Shown here piece by piece: positions 1 through 13,316 of a stretch of DNA of 64,000 nt. Source of the stretch: Auanema rhodensis (lineage: Eukaryota > Nematoda > Chromadorea > Rhabditida > Rhabditidae). Made by a program: the position numbers and the translations under genes. Numbering within the stretch: position 1 is the stretch's first letter; each line of letters begins with the position of its first letter. The stretch is taken from the NCBI GenBank assembly GCA_964057225.1, contig CAXKVF010000094.1, positions 62,001-126,000 on the forward strand, written 5' to 3'. Below the pieces are notes generated by a model. That model was not told the origin of the DNA. It ran no database searches and was given only the letters and a program-made list of their open reading frames with translations.

Positions 1-176
1 TATCTTTCACGTGAAGCGAGTTACATACCAAGTGCACATCACGTGTACATTAAATTAGCATAAATTAAAGTTCACGAAAATTTCAAAGTCATGGTTACCA
101 TGCACCAATATCAATTAAAATTTGTTTTTAGACTAATATGGACATGGGGAATCTAATTTTGTAAACCGCATCTCTT
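1..176. other. Representative satellite monomer with palindromic motifs
   Basis: Motifs by monomer position: TTCACGTGAA, a perfect 10-bp palindrome, at 6-15; GTGCAC at 32-37; CACGTG at 40-45 within ATCACGTG; TGTACA at 44-49; and CATGGT-T-ACCATG, an inverted repeat with a one-base centre, at 90-102. A further CACGT-containing stretch starts near 70 in most copies (GTTCACGTAA; this first copy reads GTTCACGAAA). AT-rich runs such as CAATTAAAATTTG and TTTTTAG follow. CACGTG is the canonical E-box bound by basic helix-loop-helix proteins, and ATCACGTG fits the yeast centromere CDEI consensus RTCACRTG. Binding in this organism is speculation. Confidence 0.6.
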
Positions 177-1524
177 TATCTTTCACGTGAAGCGAGTTAC
201 ATACCAAGTGCACATCACGTGTACATTTAATTAGCATAAATTAAAGTTCACGTAAATTTCAAAGTCATGGTTACCATGCACCAATATCAATAAAAATTTG
301 TTTTTAGACTAATATGGACATGGGGAATCTAATTTTGAAAACCGCATCTCTTTATCTTTCACGTGAAGCGAGTTACATACCAAGTGCACATCACGTGTAC
401 ATTTAATTAGCATAAATTAAAGTTCACATAAATTTCAAAGTCATGGTTACCATGAACCAATATCAATAAAAATTTGTTTTTAGACTAATATGGACATGGG
501 GAATCTAATTTTGAAAACCGCATCTCTTTATCTTTCACGTGAAGCGAGTTACATACCAAGTGCACATCACGTGTACATTTAATTAGCATAAATTAAAGTT
601 CACGTAAATTTCAAAGTCATGGTTACCATGCACCAATATCAATAAAAATTTGTTTTTAGACTAATATGGACATGGGGAATCTAATTTTGAAAACCGCATC
701 TCTTTATCTTTCACGTGAAGCGAGTTACATACCAAGTGCACATCACGTGTACATTTAATTAGCATAAATTAAAGTTCACGTAAATTTCAAAGTCATGGTT
801 ACCATGAAGCAATATCAATAAAAATTTGTTTTTAGACTAATATGGACATGGGGAATCTAATTTTGAAAACCGCATCTCTTTATCTTTCACGTGAAGCGAG
901 TTACATACCAAGTGCACATCACGTGTACATTAAATTAGCATAAATTAAAGTTCACGAAAATTTCAAAGTCATGGTTACCATGCACCAATATCAATTAAAA
1001 TTTGTTTTTAGACTAATATGGACATGGGGAATCTAATTTTGTAAACCGCATCTCTTTATCTTTCACGTGAAGCGAGTTACATACCAAGTGCACATCACGT
1101 GTACATTTAATTAGCATAAATTAAAGTTCACGTAAATTTCAAAGTCATGGTTACCATGCACCAATATCAATAAAAATTTGTTTTTAGACTAATATGGACA
1201 TGGGGAATCTAATTTTGAAAACCGCATCTCTTTATCTTTCACGTGAAGCGAGTTACATACCAAGTGCACATCACGTGTACATTTAATTAGCATAAATTAA
1301 AGTTCACGTAAATTTCAAAGTCATGGTTACCATGAAGCAATATCAATAAAAATTTGTTTTTAGACTAATATGGACATGGGGAATCTAATTTTGAAAACCG
1401 CATCTCTTTATCTTTCACGTGAAGCGAGTTACATACCAAGTGCACATCACGTGTACATTTAATTAGCATAAATTAAAGTTCACGTAAATTTCAAAGTCAT
1501 GGTTACCATGCACCAATATCAATT

Positions 1525-4500
1525 AAAATTTGTTTTTAGACTAATATGGACATGGGGAATCTAATTTTGTAAACCGCATCTCTTTATCTTTCACGTGAAG
1601 CGAGTTACATACCAAGTGCACATCACGTGTACATTTAATTAGCATAAATTAAAGTTCACGTAAATTTCAAAGTCATGGTTACCATGCACCAATATCAATA
1701 AAAATTGGTTTTTAGACTAATATGGACATGGGGAATCTAATTTTGAAAACCGCATCTCTTTATCTTTCACGTGAAGCGAGTTACATACCAAGTGCACATC
1801 ACGTGTACATTTAATTAGCATAAATTAAAGTTCACGTAAATTTCAAAGTCATGGTTACCATGCACCAATATCAATAAAAATTTGTTTTTAGACTAATATG
1901 GACATGGGGAATCTAATTTTGAAAACCGCATCTCTTTATCTTTCACGTGAAGCGAGTTACATACCAAGTGCACATCACGTGTACATTTAATTAGCATAAA
2001 TTAAAGTTCACGTAAATTTCAAAGTCATGGTTACCATGAACCAATATCAATAAAAATTTGTTTTTAGACTAATATGGACATGGGGAATCTAATTTTGAAA
2101 ACCGCATCTCTTTATCTTTCACGTGAAGCGAGTTACATACCAAGTGCACATCACGTGTACATTTAATTAGCATAAATTAAAGTTCACGAAAATTTCAAAG
2201 TCGTGGTTACCATGCACCAATATCAATAAAAATTCGTTTTTAGACTAATATGGACATGGGGAATCTAATTTTGAAAACCGCATCTCTTTATCTTTCACGT
2301 GAAGCGAGTTACATACCAAGTGCACATCACGTGTACATTTAATTAGCATAAATTAAAGTTCACGTAAATTTCAAAGTCATGGTTACCATGAACCAATATC
2401 AATTAAAATTTGTTTTTAGACTAATATGGACATGGGCAATCTAATTTTGAAAACCGCATCTCTTTATCTTTCACGTGAAGCGAGTTACATACCAAGTGCA
2501 CATCACGTGTACATTTAATTAGCATAAATTAAAGTTCACGTAAATTTCAAAGTCATGGTTACCATGCACCAATATCAATAAAAATTTGTTTTTAGACTAA
2601 TATGGACATGGGGAATCTAATTTTGAAAACCGCATCTCTTTATCTTTCACGTGAAGCGAGTTACATTCCAAGTGCACATCACGTGTACATTTAATTAGCA
2701 TACATTAAAGTTCACGTAAATTTCAAAGTCATGGTTACCATGCACCAATATCAATAAAAATTTGTTTTTAGACTAATATGGACATGGGGAATCTAATTTT
2801 AAAAACCGCATCTCTTTATCTTTCACGTGAAGCGAGTTACATACCAAGTGCACATCACGTGTACATTTAATTAGCATAAATTAAAGTTCACGTAAATTTC
2901 AAAGTCATGGTTACCATGAACCAATATCAATAAAAATTTGTTTTTAGACTAATATGGACATGGGGAATCTAATTTTGAAAACCGCATATCTTTATCTTTC
3001 ACGTGAAGCGAGTTACATACCAAGTGCACATCACGTGTACATTTAATTAGCATAAATTAAAGTTCACGTAAATTTCAAAGTCATGGTTACCATGAACCAA
3101 TATCAATTAAAATTTGTTTTTAGACTAATATGGACATGGGCAATCTAATTTTGAAAACCGCATCTCTTTATCTTTCACGTGAAGCGAGTTACATACCAAG
3201 TGCACATCACGTGTACATTTAATTAGCATAAATTAAAGTTCACGTAAATTTCAAAGTCATGGTTACCATGCACCAATATCAATAAAAATTTGTTTTTAGA
3301 CTAATATGGACATGGGGAATCTAATTTTGAAAACCGCATATCTTTATCTTTCACGTGAAGCGAGTTACATACCAAGTGCACATCACGTGTACATTTAATT
3401 AGCATAAATTAAAGTTCACGTAAATTTCAAAGTCATGGTTACCATGAACCAATATCAATTAAAATTTGTTTTTAGACTAATATGGACATGGGCAATCTAA
3501 TTTTGAAAACCGCATCTCTTTATCTTTCACGTGAAGCGAGTTACATACCAAGTGCACATCACGTGTACATTTAATTAGCATAAATTAAAGTTCACGTAAA
3601 TTTCAAAGTCATGGTTACCATGCACCAATATCAATAAAAATTTGTTTTTAGACTAATATGGACATGGGGAATCTAATTTTGAAAACCGCATCTCTTTATC
3701 TTTCACGTGAAGCGAGTTACATTCCAAGTGCACATCACGTGTACATTTAATTAGCATACATTAAAGTTCACGTAAATTTCAAAGTCATGGTTACCATGCA
3801 CCAATATCAATAAAAATTTGTTTTTAGACTAATATGGACATGGGGAATCTAATTTTGAAAACCGCATCTCTTCATCTTTCACGTGAAGCGAGTTACATAC
3901 CAAGTGCACATCACGTGTACATTTAATTAGCATAAATTAAAGTTCACGTAAATTTCAAAGTCATGGTTACCATGCACCAATATCAATAAAAATTTGTTTT
4001 TAGACTAATATGGACATGGGGAATCTAATTTTGAAAACCGCATCTCTTTATCTTTCACGTGAAGCGAGTTACATACCAAGTGCACATCACGTGTACATTT
4101 AATTAGCATAAATTAAAGTTCACGTAAATTTCAAAGTCATGGTTACCATGAACCAATATCAATAAAAATTTGTTTTTAGACTAATATGGACATGGGGAAT
4201 CTAATTTTGAAAACCGCATATCTTTATCTTTCACGTGAAGCGAGTTACATACCAAGTGCACATCACGTGTACATTTAATTAGCATAAATTAAAGTTCACG
4301 TAAATTTCAAAGTCGTGGTTACCATGCACCAATATCAATAAAAATTCGTTTTTAGACTAATATGGACATGGGGAATCTAATTTTGAAAACCGCATCTCTT
4401 TATCTTTCACGTGAAGCGAGTTACATACCAAGTGCACATCACGTGTACATTTAATTAGCATAAATTAAAGTTCACGTAAATTTCAAAGTCATGGTTACCA

Positions 4501-7500
4501 TGCACCAATATCAATAAAAATTTGTTTTTAGACTAATATGGACATGGGGAATCTAATTTTGAAAACCGCATCTCTTTATCTTTCACGTGAAGCGAGTTAC
4601 ATACCAAGTGCACATCACGTGTACATTTAATTAGCATAAATTAAAGTTCACGTAAATTTCAAAGTCATGGTTACCATGAACCAATATCAATTAAAATTTG
4701 TTTTTAGACTAATATGGACATGGGGAATCTAATTTTGAAAACCGCATCTCTTTATCTTTCACGTGAAGCGAGTTACATACCAAGTGCACATCACGTGTAC
4801 ATTTAATTAGCATAAATTAAAGTTCACGTAAATTTCAAAGTCATGGTTACCATGAACCAATATCAATAAAAATTTGTTTTTAGACTAATATGGACATGGG
4901 GAATCTAATTTTGAAAACCGCATCTCTTTATCTTTCACGTGAAGCGAGTTACATACCAAGTGCACATCACGTGTACATTTAATTAGCATAAATTAAAGTT
5001 CACGTAAATTTCAAAGTCGTGGTTACCATGCACCAATATCAATAAAAATTCGTTTTTAGACTAATATGGACATGGGGAATCTAATTTTGAAAACCGCATC
5101 TCTTTATCTTTCACGTGAAGCGAGTTACATACCAAGTGCACATCACGTCTAAATTTAATTAGCATAAATTAAAGTTCACGAAAATTTCAAAGTCATGGTT
5201 ACCATGAACCAATATCAATAAAAATTTGTTTTTAGACTAATATGGACATGGGCAATCTAATTTTGAAAACCGCATCTCTTTATCTTTCACGTGAAGCGAG
5301 TTACATACCAAGTGCACATCACGTGTACATTTAATTAGCATAAATTAAAGTTCACGTAAATTTCAAAGTCATGGTTACCATGCACCAATATCAATAAAAA
5401 TTTGTTTTTAGACTAATATGGACATGGGGAATCTAATTTTGAAAACCGCATCTCTTCATCTTTCACGTGAAGCGAGTTACATACCAAGTGCACATCACGT
5501 GTACATTTAATTAGCATTAATTAAAGTTCACGTAAATTTCAAAGTCATGGTTACCATGAACCAATATCAATAAAAATTTGTTTTTAGACTAATATGGACA
5601 TGGGGAATCTAATTTTAAAAACCGCATCTCTTTATCTTTCACGTGAAGCGAGTTACATACCAAGTGCACATCACGTGTACATTTAATTAGCATAAATTAA
5701 AGTTCACGTAAATTTCAAAGTCATGGTTACCATGCACCAATATCAATAAAAATTTGTTTTTAGACTAATATGGACATGGGGAATCTAATTTTGAAAACCG
5801 CATCTCTTCATATTTCACGTGAAGCGAGTTACATACCAAGTGCACATCACGTCTAAATTTAATTAGCATAAATTAAAGTTCACGAAAATTTCAAAGTCAT
5901 GGTTACCATGAACCAATATCAATAAAAATTTGTTTTTAGACTAATATGGACATGGGCAATCTAATTTTGAAAACCGCATCTCTTTATCTTTCACGTGAAG
6001 CGAGTTACATACCAAGTGCACATCACGTGTACATTTAATTAGCATAAATTAAAGTTCACGTAAATTTCAAAGTCATGGTTACCATGCACCAATATCAATA
6101 AAAATTTGTTTTTAGACTAATATGGACATGGGGAATCTAATTTTGAAAACCGCATCTCTTCATCTTTCACGTGAAGCGAGTTACATACCAAGTGCACATC
6201 ACGTGTACATTTAATTAGCATAAATTAAAGTTCACGTAAATTTCAAAGTCATGGTTACCATGAACCAATATCAATAAAAATTTGTTTTTAGACTAATATG
6301 GACATGGGGAATCTAATTTTAAAAACCGCATCTCTTTATCTTTCACGTGAAGCGAGTTACATACCAAGTGCACATCACGTGTACATTTAATTAGCATAAA
6401 TTAAAGTTCACGTAAAATTCAAAGTCATGGTTACCATGCACCAATATCAATAAAAATTTGTTTTTAGACTAATATGGACATGGGGAATCTAATTTTGAAA
6501 ACCGCATCTCTTTATCTTTCACGTGAAGCGAGTTACATACCAAGTGCACATCACGTGTACATTTAATTAGCATAAATTAAAGTTCACGTAAATTTCAAAG
6601 TCATGGTTACCATGCACCAATATCAATAAAAATTTGTTTTTAGACTAATATGGACATGGGGAATCTAATTTTGAAAACCGCATCTCTTTATCTTTCACGT
6701 GAAGCGAGTTACATACCAAGTGCACATCACGTGTACATTTAATTAGCATAAATTAAAGTTCACGTAAATTTCAAAGTCATGGTTACCATGAAGCAATATC
6801 AATAAAAATTTGTTTTTAGACTAATATGGACATGGGGAATCTAATTTTGAAAACCGCATCTCTTTATCTTTCACGTGAAGCGAGTTACATACCAAGTGCA
6901 CATCACGTGTACATTTAATTAGCATAAATTAAAGTTCACGTAAATTTCAAAGTCATGGTTACCATGAACCAATATCAATAAAAATTTGTTTTTAGACTAA
7001 TATGGACATGGGGAATCTAATTTTGAAAACCGCATCTCTTTATCTTTCACGTGAAGCGAGTTACATACCAAGTGCACATCACGTGTACATTTAATTAGCA
7101 TAAATTAAAGTTCACGTAAATTTCAAAGTCATGGTTACCATGCACCAATATCAATAAAAATTTGTTTTTAGACTAATATGGACATGGGGAATCTAATTTT
7201 GAAAACCGCATCTCTTTATCTTTCACGTGAAGCGAGTTACATACCAAGTGCACATCACGTGTACATTTAATTAGCATAAATTAAAGTTCACGTAAATTTC
7301 AAAGTCATGGTTACCATGCACCAATATCAATAAAAATTTGTTTTTAGACTAATATGGACATGGGGAATCTAATTTTGAAAACCGCATCTCTTTATCTTTC
7401 ACGTGAAGCGAGTTACATACCAAGTGCACATCACGTGTACATTTAATTAGCATAAATTAAAGTTCACGTAAATTTCAAAGTCATGGTTACCATGAAGCAA

Positions 7501-9700
7501 TATCAATAAAAATTTGTTTTTAGACTAATATGGACATGGGGAATCTAATTTTGAAAACCGCATCTCTTTATCTTTTACGTGAAGCGAGTTACATACCAAG
7601 TGCACATCACGTGTACATTTAATTAGCATAAATTAAAGTTCACGTAAATTTCAAAGTCATGGTTACCATGCACCAATATCAATAAAAATTTGTTTTTAGA
7701 CTAATATGGACATGGGGAATCTAATTTTGAAAACCGCATCTCTTTATCTTTCACGTGAAGCGAGTTACATACCAAGTGCACATCACGTGTACATTTAATT
7801 AGCATAAATTAAAGTTCACGTAAATTTCAAAGTCATGGTTACCATGAACCAATATCAATAAAAATTTGTTTTTAGACTAATATGGACATGGGGAATCTAA
7901 TTTTGAAAACCGCATCTCTTTATCTTTCACGTGAAGCGAGTTACATACCAAGTGCACATCACGTGTACATTTAATTAGCATAAATTAAAGTTCACGTAAA
8001 ATTCAAAGTCATGGTTACCATGCACCAATATCAATAAAAATTTGTTTTTAGACTAATATGGACATGGGGAATCTAATTTTGAAAACCGCATCTCTTTATC
8101 TTTTACGTGAAGCGAGTTACATACCAAGTGCACATCACGTGTACATTTAATTAGCATAAATTAAAGTTCACGTAAATTTCAAAGTCATGGTTACCATGAA
8201 CCAATATCAATAAAAATTTGTTTTTAGACTAATATGGACATGGGGAATCTAATTTTGAAAACCGCATCTCTTTATCTTTCACGTGAAGCGAGTTACATAC
8301 CAAGTGCACATCACGTGTACATTTAATTAGCATAAATTAAAGTTCACGTAAATTTCAAAGTCATGGTTACCATGAACCAATATCAATAAAAATTTGTTTT
8401 TAGACTAATATGGACATGGGGAATCTAATTTTGAAAACCGCATCTCTTTATCTTTCACGTGAAGCGAGTTACATACCAAGTGCACATCACGTGTACATTT
8501 AATTAGCATAAATTAAAGTTCACGTAAATTTCAAAGTCATGGTTACCATGAAGCAATATCAATAAAAATTTGTTTTTAGACTAATATGGACATGTGGAAT
8601 CTAATTTTGAAAACCGCATCTCTTTATCTTTCACGTGAAGCGAGTTACATACCAAGTGCACATCACGTGTACATTTAATTAGCATAAATTAAAGTTCACG
8701 TAAAATTCAAAGTCATGGTTACCATGAACCAATATCAATAAAAATTTGTTTTTAGACTAATATGGACATGGGGAATCTAATTTTGAAAACCGCATCTCTT
8801 TATCTTTCACGTGAAGCGAGTTACATACCAAGTGCACATCACGTGTACATTTAATTAGCATAAATTAAAGTTCACGTAAATTTCAAAGTCATGGTTACCA
8901 TGAACCAATATCAATAAAAATTTGTTTTTAGACTAATATGGACATGGGGAATCTAATTTTGAAAACCGCATCTCTTTATCTTTCACGTGAAGCGAGTTAC
9001 ATACCAAGTGCACATCACGTGTACATTTAATTAGCATAAATTAAAGTTCACGTAAATTTCAAAGTCATGGTTACCATGAACCAATATCAATAAAAATTTG
9101 TTTTTAGACTAATATGGACATGGGGAATCTAATTTTGAAAACCGCATCTCTTTATCTTTCACGTGAAGCGAGTTACATACCAAGTGCACATCACGTGTAC
9201 ATTTAATTAGCATAAATTAAAGTTCACGTAAATTTCAAAGTCATGGTTACCATGAACCAATATCAATAAAAATTTGTTTTTAGACTAATATGGACATGGG
9301 GAATCTAATTTTGAAAACCGCATCTCTTTATCTTTCACGTGAAGCGAGTTACATACCAAGTGCACATCACGTGTACATTTAATTAGCATAAATTAAAGTT
9401 CACGTAAATTTCAAAGTCATGGTTACCATGCACCAATATCAATAAAAATTTGTTTTTAGACTAATATGGACATGGGGAATCTAATTTTGAAAACCGCATC
9501 TCTTTATCTTTCACGTGAAGCGAGTTACATACCAAGTGCACATCACGTGTACATTTAATTAGCATAAATTAAAGTTCACGTAAATTTCAAAGTCATGGTT
9601 ACCATGAAGCAATATCAATAAAAATTTGTTTTTAGACTAATATGGAAATGGGGAATCTAATTTTGAAAACCGCATCTCTTTATCTTTCACGTGAAGCGAG
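1525..9700. repeat. Large higher-order segment, copy 1 (about 8.2 kb)
   Basis: This segment recurs 11,792 bp (67 monomers) downstream. Paired diagnostic variants, with copy 1 given here, include TTTTGTAAACC (G at 1569), AAAATTGG (1701), TCGTGG (2201), CACGTCTAAA (GTCT at 5147 and 5851), AGCATTAATT (5511), CTTCATATTTC (5801 region), CGTAAAATTC (6411), CTTTTACG (7572), CATGTGG (8591) and TATGGAAATG (9641). Variants stop matching on the left between about 1.34 and 1.53 kb and on the right between about 9.65 and 9.78 kb, so the ends are approximate. Between about 2.67 and 4.9 kb the register shifts by one monomer relative to copy 2 and then returns. Confidence 0.9.
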
Positions 9701-12700
9701 TTACATACCAAGTGCACATCACGTGTACATTTAATTAGCATAAATTAAAGTTCACGTAAATTTCAAAGTCATGGTTACCATGCACCAATATCAATAAAAA
9801 TTTGTTTTTAGACTAATATGGACATGGGGAATCTAATTTTGTAAACCGCATCTCTTTATCTTTCACGTGAAGCGAGTTACATACCAAGTGCACATCACGT
9901 GTACATTTAATTAGCATAAATTAAAGTTCACGTAAATTTCAAAGTCATGGTTACCATGCACCAATATCAATAAAAATTGGTTTTTAGACTAATATGGACA
10001 TGGGGAATCTAATTTTGAAAACCGCATCTCTTTATCTTTCACGTGAAGCGAGTTACATACCAAGTGCACATCACGTGTACATTTAATTAGCATAAATTAA
10101 AGTTCACGTAAATTTCAAAGTCATGGTTACCATGCACCAATATCAATAAAAATTTGTTTTTAGACTAATATGGACATGGGGAATCTAATTGTGAAAACCG
10201 CATCTCTTTATCTTTCACGTGAAGCGAGTTACATACCAAGTGCACATCACGTGTACATTTAATTAGCATAAATTAAAGTTCACGTAAATTTCAAAGTCAT
10301 GGTTACCATGCACCAATATCAATAAAAATTTGTTTTTAGACTAATATGGACATGGGGAATCTAATTGTGAAAACCGCATCTCTTTATCTTTCACGTGAAG
10401 CGAGTTACATACCAAGTGCACATCACGTGTACATTTAATTAGCATAAATTAAAGTTCACGTAAATTTCAAAGTCATGGTTACCATGAACCAATATCAATA
10501 AAAATTTGTTTTTAGACTAATATGGACATGGGGAATCTAATTTTGAAAACCGCATCTCTTTATCTTTCACGTGAAGCGAGTTACATACCAAGTGCACATC
10601 ACGTGTACATTTAATTAGCATAAATTAAAGTTCACGTAAATTTCAAAGTCATGGTTACCATGAAGCAATATCAATAAAAATTTGTTTTTAGACTAATATG
10701 GACATGGGGAATCTAATTTTGAAAACCGCATCTCTTTATCTTTCACGTGAAGCGAGTTACATACCAAGTGCACATCACGTGTACATTTAATTAGCATAAA
10801 TTAAAGTTCACGTAAATTTCAAAGTCATGGTTACCATGCACCAATATCAATAAAAATTTGTTTTTAGACTAATATGGACATGGGGAATCTAATTTTGAAA
10901 ACCGCATCTCTTTATCTTTCACGTGAAGCGAGTTACATACCAAGTGCACATCACGTGTACATTTAATTAGCATAAATTAAAGTTCACGAAAATTTCAAAG
11001 TCGTGGTTACCATGCACCAATATCAATAAAAATTCGTTTTTAGACTAATATGGACATGGGGAATCTAATTTTGAAAACCGCATCTCTTTATCTTTCACGT
11101 GAAGCGAGTTACATACCAAGTGCACATCACGTGTACATTTAATTAGCATAAATTAAAGTTCACGTAAATTTCAAAGTCATGGTTACCATGAACCAATATC
11201 AATAAAAATTTGTTTTTAGACTAATATGGACATGGGGAATCTAATTTTGAAAACCGCATCTCTTTATCTTTCACGTGAAGCGAGTTACATACCAAGTGCA
11301 CATCACGTGTACATTAAATTAGCATAAATTAAAGTTCACGTAAATTTCAAAGTCATGGTTACCATGAACCAATATCAATAAAAATTTGTTTTTAGACTAA
11401 TATGGACATGGGGAATCTAATTTTGAAAACCGCATCTCTTTATCTTTCACGTGAAGCGAGTTACATACCAAGTGCACATCACGTGTACATTTAATTAGCA
11501 TAAATTAAAGTTCACGTAAATTTCAAAGTCATGGTTACCATGCACCAATATCAATAAAAATTTGTTTTTAGACTAATATGGACATGGGGAATCTAATTTT
11601 GAAAACCGCATCTCTTTATCTTTCACGTGAAGCGAGTTACATACCAAGTGCACATCACGTGTACATTTAATTAGCATAAATTAAAGTTCACGTAAATTTC
11701 AAAGTCATGGTTACCATGAACCAATATCAATAAAAATTTGTTTTTAGACTAATATGGACATGGGGAATCTAATTTTGGAAACCGCATCTCTTTATCTTTC
11801 ACGTGAAGCGAGTTACATACCAAGTGCACATCACGTATACATTTAATTAGCATAAATTAAAGTTCACGTAAATTTCAAAGTCATGGTTACCATGAACCAA
11901 TATCAATAAAAATTTGTTTTTAGACTAATATGGACATGGGGAATCTAATTTTGAAAACCCCATCTCTTTATCTTTCACGTGAAGCGAGTTACATACCAAG
12001 TGCACATCACGTATACATTTAATTAGCATAAATTAAAGTTCACGTAAATTTCAAAGTCATGGTTACCATGAACCAATATCAATAAAAATTTGTTTTTAGA
12101 CTAATATGGACATGGGGAATCTAATTTTGAAAACCGCATCTCTTTATCTTTCACGTGAAGCGAGTTACATACCAAGTGCACATCACGTGTACATTTAATT
12201 AGCATAAATTAAAGTTCACGTAAATTTCAAAGTCATGGTTACCATGAACCAATATCAATAAAAATTTGTTTTTAGACTAATATGGACATGGGGAATCTAA
12301 TTTTGAAAACCGCATCTCTTTATCTTTCACGTGAAGCGAGTTACATACCAAGTGCACATCACGTGTACATTTAATTAGCATAAATTAAAGTTCACATAAA
12401 TTTCAAAGTCATGGTTACCATGAACCAATATCAATAAAAATTTGTTTTTAGACTAATATGGACATGGGGAATCTAATTTTGAAAACCGCATCTCTTTATC
12501 TTTCACGTGAAGCGAGTTACATACCAAGTGCACATCACGTGTACATTTAATTAGCATAAATTAAAGTTCACGTAAATTTCAAAGTCATGGTTACCATGCA
12601 CCAATATCAATAAAAATTTGTTTTTAGACTAATATGGACATGGGGAATCTAATTTTGAAAACCGCATCTCTTTATCTTTCACGTGAAGCGAGTTACATAC

Positions 12701-13316
12701 CAAGTGCACATCACGTGTACATTTAATTAGCATAAATTAAAGTTCACGTAAATTTCAAAGTCATGGTTACCATGAAGCAATATCAATAAAAATTTGTTTT
12801 TAGACTAATATGGACATGGGGAATCTAATTTTGAAAACCGCATCTCTTTATCTTTCACGTGAAGCGAGTTACATACCAAGTGCACATCACGTGTACATTA
12901 AATTAGCATAAATTAAAGTTCACGTAAATTTCAAAGTCATGGTTACCATGCACCAATATCAATAAAAATTTGTTTTTAGACTAATATGGACATGGGGGAT
13001 CTAATTTTGAAAACCGCATCTCTTTATCTTTTACGTGAAGCGAGTTACATACCAAGTGCACATCACGTGTACATTTAATTAGCATAAATTAAAGTTCACG
13101 TAAATTTCAAAGTCATGGTTACCATGAACCAATATCAATAAAAATTTGTTTTTAGACTAATATGGACATGGGGAATCTAATTTTGAAAACCGCATCTCTT
13201 TATCTTTCACGTGAAGCGAGTTACATACCAAGTGCACATCACGTGTACATTTAATTAGCATAAATTAAAGTTCACGTAAATTTCAAAGTCATGGTTACCA
13301 TGCACCAATATCAATA

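Noticed and set aside
1-176. CENP-B box in the monomer
   Set aside because: No stretch fits the core nTTCGnnnnAnnCGGGn on either strand.
1-176. Hammerhead ribozyme in the satellite
   Set aside because: The conserved CTGATGA and GAAA core pieces are not found in the needed arrangement on either strand.
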